Assembly (NCBI GenBank): GCA_044449445.1
Contig: JBIOIA010000085.1
Span: forward strand, 1 to 10,674
Direction: 5' to 3'
DNA from: DASXPG01 sp044449445
GTDB taxonomy: Bacteria; Gemmatimonadota; Gemmatimonadetes; Gemmatimonadales; JACORV01
DNA: 10,674 nt
The position numbers were made by a program, and so were the translations under genes. The stretch's first letter is position 1; every line of letters begins with the position of its first letter. Shown piece after piece: positions 1-5,932 of this stretch. The notes under the pieces are model-generated. The model saw nothing but the letters and a program-made list of their open reading frames with translations, searched no databases and was not told the origin of the DNA.

Positions 1-1041
1 CCGTGACCAGGACCATGCCCGCCAGCAAGTTTTCCTGGACCGTGCCGGTAGTGACGTGGATCAGGTCGGTGCGGTCGTAATAGGGCTCGATCCTCACACC
101 CGGCAGGAGGCGACCAGGGGTGTCGTTGAGCTGCTTGACCAGAGCGTGGATGTCGTCCAGGGCAGGCAGCGATTGGTCACCCTTGCGCAGCAGGACAATG
201 CCCTCGACGACGTCGTCAGCGGTGTCTTTCGCGACGATGCCCTCACGCGGGGCGCCGCCGACGCTGACCAGGCCCACATCGCTCACCCGAACGGGGACGC
301 CCCCGCGCGACGTGACCATCACTCCCGCGATGTCGGCGACGCTCCTGAACAGGCCGACGCCCCGGATCACTTCCTTCTCGTAGCCGTGTGCGATGTAGCC
401 GCCACCGGTGTTGCCGTTCGCACTCGCGATCGCCTGCTCGAGTTGGGGCAGCGTGACTCCGTAGGCCTGCATCTTGGCCGGGTCGACGTCGACCTGGTAC
501 TGCTTCACCAGCCCCCCGAAGGAGACCACGTCTGCGACCCCGGGACCGTGCGGAATGCCGGCTCCACGACCCAGTCCTCGAGCTCCTTGAGCTCGGTCAA
601 CGGTCGATGGCCGCGGACCGTATAGCGGAAGATTTCGCCCGTTGAATTGGAGAGCGATCCGAGACCCGAGTTGACGCCGGCCGGAAGCGTGACCGCCGTA
701 AGGCGCTCGAGCACCTGCTGGCGGGCGAAGTAGTCGGTGACGCCGTCCTCGAACACCAAGGTCACGACCGACAGGCCGAACATCGAGACGGAGCGAAGGC
801 TCGTCAGGTTCGGCGTGCCATTCATCTGCCGCTCGATCGGCAGGGTCACCGACCTTTCGAGCTCCTCGGCGGCGTGCCCCGGCCACAGGGAGATCACGGT
901 CACCTTGATATCCTCGACGTCGGGGAACGCCTCCACGGGGAGGGACCGGAACGAGCGGATGCCGACCAATGCCACCAGAAGCGCCGCGCAGATCACCAGC
1001 AGGCGCTGGCGCAGCGCAAAGCGGATGATGCGGTGGAGCAC
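1..1041 (-). CDS. Heavy-metal efflux RND transporter (CusA/CzcA family), N-terminal third, frameshifted, runs off left edge
   Basis: This is the inner-membrane, proton-driven pump of a tripartite heavy-metal exporter. The GTG start (1041-1039) shares its first G with the TAG stop of the adaptor gene. The N-terminus has the family pattern: an amphipathic start (MLHRIIRFALRQR), a first membrane helix (about residues 14-30), then FPDVED, the TLPIERQMNG segment and the FGLSVVTLVFEDG segment typical of HME-RND pumps. The initial frame stops at 505 after PGSQTWSPSGGW. Shifting frame at the G run on the minus strand (538-541) restores PGVADVVSFGGLVKQY and an uninterrupted match to position 1, including MQAYGVTLPQLEQAIASANG, IAHGYEKEVIRG, PYYDRTDLI and the start of the second membrane helix (ENLLAGMVLVT). 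One base therefore appears to be missing, either a real mutation or a sequencing error. Metal-binding residues and most of the gene lie outside, so the substrate (Cu/Ag, Co/Zn/Cd or another) cannot be called. Confidence 0.93.
538..541 (-). other. Apparent single-base deletion (frameshift) in the RND pump gene
   Basis: On the minus strand the codons ACG GTC CCG GGG are followed by TCG CAG. Adding one G to the four-G run gives GTC GCA GAC GTG GTC, encoding the family-typical V-A-D-V-V before SFGGLVKQY. Downstream of the shift the new frame stays open for about 180 codons and is pump-like throughout. The lesion is therefore a single indel in a short homopolymer, not degraded sequence. Confidence 0.85.
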
Positions 1042-2189
1042 TAGCGGACCGGCGTGGCTTCGGCCGAGAGCAGCAGGCTGCCGCGCGTGACCACGACCTC
1101 GCCCGGGCGCAGGCCGCTGACCACGACGGCTGTCTGCCCGTCATCGTCCGTGACCTGCACCGGGCGCATCGAGAAGCGGCCGGGCGCGGTCTGCACGAAG
1201 ACGACCGTCTCGGCGCCGTGCGTGACAAGGGCAAGGATCGGCACGACAGGGACACCGGAACTGTCTGGTGCGACGACCTTCACATCGCCGAACGTGGACG
1301 GGTGCAGCGCGCGGTCGCCGTTCGACACCAGCGCTCGCAGCGTCGCGGTGCGGGTCACCGGGTCGAGCGCGCTGCTGACGTAGCTGACGCGAGCGCTGAC
1401 GACGCGGCCGGGGAGCGCTTCGGTCGTGAAAAGGACGTGCTCGCCGCGACGTACAGCGGCCAGGTCGCGCTCGTAAACGCTGGCGACAAGCCACAGCGTG
1501 TCGAGGCTCGACACCGTGAACAAGGGCACCGCGAGGTCGGGTCGCACCTCCATGCCGGGGTTCAGAGTCCGATCCACCACGTCGCCGGCAATAGGTGCGC
1601 GCAGGACGTAGTCCTGACCCACGCTCGGACTTGCTCCGAGTTGCTGGACACGTGCCTGCGCGCGGTCCCGCTCGGCGCGCGCCTGCGCGGAGTCGTTCAC
1701 CGCCTGCTGGAGCTCGCGTTGCGCGATTACCTGGTGCGCAAACAGATCGCGCGCACGCACCAGCGATGTGCTCGCCGTTGTGAGCGCCGCCTCCGCTCGC
1801 TGGAGGTCGCTCTGGGCCTGCGCGACGTCGCTCGAAGCGATGTGCGCGAGCGCACGGCCCGCTTCGACATGGTCGCCGGGAGCAGCGTCGATCGAGCGGA
1901 CCCGGCCCAGCACCGGGCTCGTCACGCGCACCGTGTGATCCTCGTCCAGCACGAGCTGTGCCGGCAGAACGACCACCACCTTCTCGCGACGCGCGCGCAC
2001 GGTGTCCACGCTGATGCTGGCGAGCTTCGGCGAATCGGGCGGCAGGCGAACTTCGCCCGGCGGGACCGGCTCGCTGGTCGCTTCGAGACTCGCGGGGTGG
2101 CGCCCGTCGCTCATGAGCAGCGCGACCCCGAGCGCGGCGAGGACGACGACCAGGGCCGCCAGAGGCAGCGCGACGATCCGCTTCGTCAT
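1041..2189 (-). CDS. RND efflux periplasmic adaptor (membrane fusion protein, CusB/CzcB/HlyD-like)
   Basis: This 382-residue protein should bridge the inner-membrane pump and the outer-membrane channel in the periplasm. It starts with a positively charged tip and one hydrophobic helix (about residues 7-26), acting as signal or membrane anchor. The first lipoyl half follows (about 88-116, VTSPVLGRVRSIDAAPGDHV), then an Ala/Gln/Arg-rich alpha-helical hairpin (about 118-190), the second lipoyl half (about 193-227, LRAPIAGDVVDRTLNPG), a beta-barrel region (about 230-300) and a membrane-proximal domain ending TRGSLLLSAEATPVR. Length is normal for the family. The ATG start (2189-2187) overlaps the TGA stop of the lipoprotein gene as ATGA, and its own TAG stop shares a base with the pump start, so the three proteins are probably translationally coupled. 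No Met- or His-rich N-terminal metal-binding segment is visible, so CusB-like copper handling is not supported. Confidence 0.94.
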   Translation of the reverse strand: MTKRIVALPLAALVVVLAALGVALLMSDGRHPASLEATSEPVPPGEVRLPPDSPKLASISVDTVRARREKVVVVLPAQLVLDEDHTVRVTSPVLGRVRSIDAAPGDHVEAGRALAHIASSDVAQAQSDLQRAEAALTTASTSLVRARDLFAHQVIAQRELQQAVNDSAQARAERDRAQARVQQLGASPSVGQDYVLRAPIAGDVVDRTLNPGMEVRPDLAVPLFTVSSLDTLWLVASVYERDLAAVRRGEHVLFTTEALPGRVVSARVSYVSSALDPVTRTATLRALVSNGDRALHPSTFGDVKVVAPDSSGVPVVPILALVTHGAETVVFVQTAPGRFSMRPVQVTDDDGQTAVVVSGLRPGEVVVTRGSLLLSAEATPVR

Positions 2190-2656
2190 GGACGTCGCTC
2201 GATCAGGACACGGTCGGCCGCACTGTGCGAGCCCTCATAGGCAGCCAGCAGCAGCCGGCGACGCGGCTGCCCGCCGACCAGCACCGTGTCGAGGCGAAAG
2301 TGAACGCACGAGGGGGCGCTCCGGCCCGGGCGCTGATTGAAGCACAGCGCGCGGCCCGCCGTGTCGGCGAAGTCGCCGGACAGGTACCAGCGCCCGTAGA
2401 GCTCTGGGCGCGGCGCCACCCGCGCGCCGCCGTCGCCGACCGACGTCCCGGCGACCCGGAGCGCTAGGTCGTCGCCGTTCGGCTTCAGGATCCAGATCGA
2501 CGTGTCGGACGCGGTCGTGTGCGCAGTATCGACCCACTGACCCCCGAGCAGGTCCGGGTGCGGAAGACGGACGCACGCCGAGAGGATGGCAACGAGGCCG
2601 AGCAGGCGGGCGGCGCCCGCGGGGTCCGCCGCGCCCAACATCCGTCGCGACGTCAC
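2186..2656 (-). CDS. Small predicted lipoprotein of unknown function inside the RND operon
   Basis: This is a protein of about 156 residues with no family I recognise. The start chosen is GTG at 2656-2654, which overlaps the TGA stop of the TolC-like gene as GTGA, the same junction used elsewhere in this operon. An ATG five codons later (2641) is the alternative. The frame stays open upstream to 2752, but that stretch overlaps the TolC-like coding sequence and is unlikely to be translated. The N-terminus has two arginines, a hydrophobic stretch and a lipobox-like ILSAC with Cys at residue 28, so it should be lipid-anchored after signal peptidase II processing. The mature part is short and probably beta-rich (SIWILKPNGDD, RWYLSGDFADTAG), with two further Cys about 13 residues apart (CFNQRPGRSAPSC) that could form a disulfide. 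Its place between channel and adaptor suggests an accessory role in the efflux complex or in periplasmic metal handling. That role is inference. Confidence 0.8.
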   Translation of the reverse strand: MTSRRMLGAADPAGAARLLGLVAILSACVRLPHPDLLGGQWVDTAHTTASDTSIWILKPNGDDLALRVAGTSVGDGGARVAPRPELYGRWYLSGDFADTAGRALCFNQRPGRSAPSCVHFRLDTVLVGGQPRRRLLLAAYEGSHSAADRVLIERRP

Positions 2657-3909
2657 GGGACCAAGTCCCGTCCGACCGCACGGCTCAACCCGTACACGCT
2701 GACCCAGTAGTCGTGCACGGCGGTGATGTAGTCGGAGCGCGTGTCGGACCATGTCGCGATTGCATCCAGCAGCTCGAGCAGCGAGATGGCGCCGGTGCCG
2801 TAGGCGTAGCGGGCCGTCTCGAGGACGCTGCGCGCCTCGGCCAGCAGGCCGCCCTCATAGCGCTCCGCCAGGCTGCGCGCCGAGCGGTAGCTGTCGAGGG
2901 AGGTCGCCAGTTCGTTCGCCACCTGGGTCTCGGCGTGCCGCGTCGCCACCGTCGCTTGCTCGAGGCCGGCCGCGCTTCTCTGCCGCTCGCCGCCGTTCCA
3001 GTAGAACAGGGGCAGCGAGAATCCGAAGCCGAGGGCGTACGAAGAGCCGTTGGTAAACAGGTCTCCGCGGGCGAACTGCCCGCCGTGCTGGTACGAGTAC
3101 GTCAGCTCGGGAAGCGGGATCCACAGCGAGGAGGCCAGGCTGCGCAGCGCCGCACTTTGCTCCACGCGCGCGTGGGCCGCTTGCAGGTCAGGCCGTTGCG
3201 CGGCGAGCGCCTCGAGCGAGTCCGCTGGAATCTCCACCGGGGCATACGCCAGACCCCCGGCCACGGTGAAGGCCGTGTCATGCGTTCCGACGCCCATCAA
3301 CAGCTGGAGGGCGAGCCGCGCCGCATGCACCTGGGCATCTGAACGCATGCGATCGGCGTCCGCCCGCGCGAGCTCCAGCTCGGCCTTGATGACGTCGCGC
3401 TGCGGGACGTCGCCGGCGCGCAGCCGCGCCGAGTCGGCCGCGAGCAGCTGGCGGAAGATGTCGCGCCGTTCGGTCGCCAGCTCCCGCTGCTGCTCGGCGA
3501 GCAGCACGTCGACGTAGGCCTGGCGCACCGCGAACGTGACCTGCCGGACCACGTCCGCCGCGTCCGACAGCGCGGCGTCGCTCGCGCGGGCCGCCGCCCG
3601 CGTGCGCAGGAAGCGCTGCGGCGTCACGTCAAGCGGCACCGTCACGGTGTACTGCCACGGCTGGTTCGGGGCCGAGTTCACGACCGGGTTCGGAATGGCG
3701 CGGGCGATGCGCTGCTCCCCTACGGCACTGTCGGTGCGCAACCGCGCGGCCAGGATGTCGGGGTTGTGCCGCAGGGCGATCGCCACGACGTCACGAGGAT
3801 CCGGCGCGCTCGGGGGCGCCTGCGCTCCCAGCGCGGGCGGACTCAGCAGCTGGAAGGACAGCGCGCCCGCGACGCGCAACAGTGGCAAAGAACGGAATCG
3901 CCGCTCCAT
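2653..3909 (-). CDS. TolC-family outer-membrane efflux protein (CusC/CzcC-like)
   Basis: This 418-residue protein should be the outer-membrane exit channel of the tripartite pump. It has a basic N-terminus (MERRFRSLPLLR) and a hydrophobic signal sequence, with probable cleavage near ALGA-QA around residue 29. Two outer-membrane efflux protein (OEP) repeats follow (about residues 40-220 and 225-410), each with long Ala/Arg/Glu-rich helices such as VTFAVRQAYVDVLLAEQQREL and ETARYAYGTGAISLLELLDA, the latter being the usual signature near the C-terminus. Length is typical of the CzcC/CusC branch. No lipobox is seen, so it is not lipidated like CusC itself. Its ATG lies 57 nt after the kinase stop, and this gap holds the repeated operator-like motifs. 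Its TGA stop overlaps the GTG start of the lipoprotein gene. The spacer before the ATG shows no clear Shine-Dalgarno sequence. Confidence 0.95.
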   Translation of the reverse strand: MERRFRSLPLLRVAGALSFQLLSPPALGAQAPPSAPDPRDVVAIALRHNPDILAARLRTDSAVGEQRIARAIPNPVVNSAPNQPWQYTVTVPLDVTPQRFLRTRAAARASDAALSDAADVVRQVTFAVRQAYVDVLLAEQQRELATERRDIFRQLLAADSARLRAGDVPQRDVIKAELELARADADRMRSDAQVHAARLALQLLMGVGTHDTAFTVAGGLAYAPVEIPADSLEALAAQRPDLQAAHARVEQSAALRSLASSLWIPLPELTYSYQHGGQFARGDLFTNGSSYALGFGFSLPLFYWNGGERQRSAAGLEQATVATRHAETQVANELATSLDSYRSARSLAERYEGGLLAEARSVLETARYAYGTGAISLLELLDAIATWSDTRSDYITAVHDYWVSVYGLSRAVGRDLVP

Positions 3910-3929
3910 CGGCGAAACGTACCGGGAGC

Positions 3930-3983
3930 GGCGGCTAAGAATCGACCAAGAAATCTCGGTCGGGCGCTAAGAATCCGCTAAGA
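3930..3983 (-). promoter_or_regulatory. Two pairs of 11-bp-spaced TCTTAGC direct repeats, probable response-regulator operator and internal promoter
   Basis: Read on the minus strand, TCTTAGCG begins at 3983 and again at 3972 (11 bp apart). TCTTGGTC begins at 3951 and TCTTAGCC at 3940 (also 11 bp apart). Three of the four are preceded by T or GAT, and GATTCTTAGC occurs exactly twice (3975-3966 and 3943-3934). The two pairs are 32 bp apart, about three helical turns. Direct repeats about one turn apart are the usual binding architecture of OmpR/PhoB-type regulators. The sites overlap the kinase stop codon and end about 20 bp before the TolC-like start codon. A regulator-activated promoter for the efflux genes is the simplest reading, with autoregulation by the upstream response regulator inferred. 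A weak -10-like TACGTT lies just before the ATG. Confidence 0.6.
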
Positions 3984-5073
3984 CGTCGATGGCCGGCAGG
4001 CTCAGCTTGAAGACGCTCCCGCCGCCAGGGCGCGTCTCATAGTCGAGGGAGCCGTTCTGAATCTCCGCGAGGCGGCGTGCGATCGAGAGCCCGAGGCCGG
4101 CGCGGCCGGTGTCCGGCCCCGTCGTCGCCGACCGGTAGAAGGGCTCGAAGATGCGCTCGCGTTCCTCGGGCGCGATGCCGGGGCCGCGGTCGGCGACCGC
4201 GAACACGAGCCGCTCACCCTCCCGGCTCACGCTCACGTCCACTGGTGAGCCCGGCGGCGCGTACCGCAGCGCGTTCTCGATCAGGTTGTTGAGGATGCGG
4301 AGCGCCTGGACAAAGTCGAACCGGCCGACCAGGGCGGGCCGGCTCGTATCCACGCTCACGGCGAGCGTCCTTCCATTGAGGAGACCGGCTACCTGACGGC
4401 TCGCCGCGCCGATGAGGTCCTCCGCGGTGTTGACCTCGGGCGAGACGGGGAAGGCGGCACCCTTGAGCCGCGACAGGTCGAGCAGATCGCCGACGAACCG
4501 GCTGAGCCGGTCGGCCTGCTCCTCGATCACCGCTGCGTTGAGGTCGCCGTGCAGCGCCGAGTCCTGGGCGAGCGCCTTGATCGTGGTCAGCGGCGTGCGC
4601 AGGTCGTGCGACAGCGAGGCGAGCACGATATCCTTCAGGTGATCCGCTTCGCGCAGCGCCTCGGCGTGCTTGGCCGCTTCGGCCAGCCGCTCGCGCTCGG
4701 CGCTCAGCGCGGCGATCTCGTCGGCATGCTGCCTTGCCTGGGCCGCTTCCGCGCGGAGCATCGCCAGCAGCTGTGTCGCCACGACCGCGGTGACCAGGAA
4801 CGAGATGAGGATGACCCAGTCGAGCGGCTTGCCGACGGTGAGCCGGTCGAACGGCAGCTGGAAGAAGAAGTCGATGAGCAGGAACGCGGCGCACGCGAGC
4901 GCGAGGCCCAGGGTTCGGCCCCCGCTGACGCTGCCGCCCAGCACCACGAGGAGGTACGCGAGCACCACGTGCGCCTGGTCGATGTCGGCGCGGCCCAGGC
5001 GCAGCACCAGCGTGACCACGACCAGCACGGTTCCCCACACCAGCGCGGGTCCGACCAGCCGCAGCCGGGTCAC
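3967..5073 (-). CDS. Sensor histidine kinase, KdpD C-terminal-like (DUF4118 four-helix membrane domain plus HisKA/HATPase)
   Basis: This protein has about 368 residues if it starts at GTG 5073-5071, which overlaps the TGA stop of the response regulator as GTGA. Four membrane helices (about residues 8-26, 35-49, 54-71 and 86-106) match the DUF4118 segment found in KdpD. A short coiled linker (about 108-145) follows, then the H-box LSHDLRTPLTTIKALAQD with phospho-acceptor His156. Next come the N-box NNLIENALRYAPPG, the G1 box DRGPGIAPEERERIFEPFYR, and the G2 box GLGLSIARRLAEIQNG. The roughly 400-residue cytoplasmic KdpD and Usp sensing region of true KdpD is absent. Sensing must use the membrane helices or very short loops. 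Its partner is the regulator encoded just upstream. Operon position next to a metal-type pump argues for control of efflux, not of potassium transport. The same frame stays open upstream to 5997, but that part runs antisense or out of frame through other genes. Confidence 0.93.
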   Translation of the reverse strand: MTRLRLVGPALVWGTVLVVVTLVLRLGRADIDQAHVVLAYLLVVLGGSVSGGRTLGLALACAAFLLIDFFFQLPFDRLTVGKPLDWVILISFLVTAVVATQLLAMLRAEAAQARQHADEIAALSAERERLAEAAKHAEALREADHLKDIVLASLSHDLRTPLTTIKALAQDSALHGDLNAAVIEEQADRLSRFVGDLLDLSRLKGAAFPVSPEVNTAEDLIGAASRQVAGLLNGRTLAVSVDTSRPALVGRFDFVQALRILNNLIENALRYAPPGSPVDVSVSREGERLVFAVADRGPGIAPEERERIFEPFYRSATTGPDTGRAGLGLSIARRLAEIQNGSLDYETRPGGGSVFKLSLPAIDVLADS

Positions 5074-5798
5074 GCCGTGCGCGGCTGCTCGAAGCGGTAG
5101 CCCACGCCGGGCTCCGTGACGATGAGCTGCGGGTTGGCGGAATCCACCTCGATCTTCCGCCGCAGGTTGGTGATGTGGACGCGCAGGTACTGCTGCGGAT
5201 TGCCGAACTCCCGGCCCCACGCGGCGTCGAAGATCTGCTGGTGCGTGAGCGTGCGACCGGGCTCCCGGGAGAGCACGCGCAGGATCTCCCACTCGAGCGG
5301 TGTGAGCCGGATCGGCTCCTCGTGACGTGCGATCGTGCGGCGGACGAAGTCGATCGTCAGTCCGTCCGCGGTCGTCAGCGTCGGCTCGAGCGGCGCGCTC
5401 GGCGTTCGCGCGCGACGCAGCTGCGCGCGGACCCGCGCGGCGAACTCGGGAACGCTGAATGGTTTCGTGACGTAGTCGTCGGCGCCGGCGTTGAGGAGCT
5501 GCACCTTCTCGTCCTCGGCGTGCCGGGCCGAAAGCACGACGATCGGCATCGTCGCCCAGCGGCGGATCTCCCTGCACACCTCGATGCCGGGCATGTCCGG
5601 CAAGCCCAGGTCGAGCACGACGAGCTCGGGCCGCTCCGCCGCAGCGAAGTCGATGCCCTGCCTGCCGGTCTCGGCCTCGACGATACGGTCCGCAAGCTCG
5701 CTCAGGGCGTTCCTCACGGCGCGCCGGATCGGCATGTCGTCTTCGATGACGAGCACCGTCCGGGCAATGGCCGCTGCCTCGCCGCGCGTCTCCGCCAT
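5070..5798 (-). CDS. OmpR/KdpE-family winged-helix response regulator
   Basis: This 242-residue protein is a DNA-binding response regulator. The receiver domain (about residues 13-125) has the acidic pocket E19/D20/D21, phospho-acceptor D63 in VVLDLGLPD, S90 in LSAR and K112 in VTKPF, so all residues needed for phosphotransfer are present. A linker leads to a Trans_Reg_C winged helix (about 145-238) with LTPLEWEILRVLSREPGR, the recognition-helix region YLRVHITNLRRKIE and the terminal GVGYRF. The YLRVHI and NPQLIVTEPGVGYRF segments are especially KdpE-like. The ATG start (5798-5796) is the only in-frame start, and no Shine-Dalgarno sequence is evident before it. It is the first gene of the minus-strand unit, coupled to the kinase by a 4-nt overlap. 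It probably binds the TCTTAGC repeats ahead of the TolC-like gene. Confidence 0.95.
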   Translation of the reverse strand: MAETRGEAAAIARTVLVIEDDMPIRRAVRNALSELADRIVEAETGRQGIDFAAAERPELVVLDLGLPDMPGIEVCREIRRWATMPIVVLSARHAEDEKVQLLNAGADDYVTKPFSVPEFAARVRAQLRRARTPSAPLEPTLTTADGLTIDFVRRTIARHEEPIRLTPLEWEILRVLSREPGRTLTHQQIFDAAWGREFGNPQQYLRVHITNLRRKIEVDSANPQLIVTEPGVGYRFEQPRTA

Positions 5799-5932
5799 GT
5801 GTGAATCTATGTGGTGACGGGATGCATGTTGACAAGTCGTGCGAGGTGCGCGCCGAAGTGATTCTCAACAAACCTCTTGCGACTCGACATGCATAATTAC
5901 TACTATAGAGAGCATGATAACACCCATAATCG
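5799..5932. promoter_or_regulatory. Divergent promoter region between the response regulator and the decarboxylase gene
   Basis: This 134-bp region is clearly more AT-rich than its surroundings and separates divergent genes. On the plus strand, TTGCGA (5877-5882) and TACTAT (5901-5906), 18 bp apart, form a plausible -35/-10 pair about 26 bp before the decarboxylase ATG. On the minus strand, TTGTCA (5835-5830) with TAGATT (20-bp spacing, close to the ATG) is a weaker candidate for the regulator. An 8-bp inverted pair, ATGCATGT at 5822-5829 and ACATGCAT at 5887-5894, flanks the centre. These are motif matches by eye only. Confidence 0.5.
5822..5894. repeat. Inverted ATGCATGT/ACATGCAT pair in the divergent intergenic region
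   Basis: ATGCATGT at 5822-5829 and its exact reverse complement at 5887-5894 face each other across 57 bp. Each copy contains the palindrome ATGCAT. The arms bracket most of the candidate promoter elements and could be a two-site operator. The match is short, so chance cannot be excluded. Confidence 0.4.

Noticed and set aside
56..625. Plus-strand open frame of 189 codons near the left edge
   Set aside because: It is antisense to the RND pump gene, whose product matches the family in both segments around the frameshift.
2657..2752. A longer start for the small lipoprotein at 2752
   Set aside because: It would overlap about 100 bases of TolC-like coding sequence and bury the signal peptide behind an Arg-rich leader. 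The GTG at 2656 fits the operon's overlap pattern and places the lipobox correctly.
3967..5798. Reading the two-component pair as a potassium (Kdp) regulator
   Set aside because: The kinase lacks the KdpD N-terminal sensing region and no kdp transport genes are adjacent; the efflux genes follow directly.
5829..5834. Perfect TTGACA as a plus-strand -35 box
   Set aside because: No acceptable -10 hexamer lies 16-19 bp downstream (GC-rich there), so it is not called a promoter despite the perfect match.
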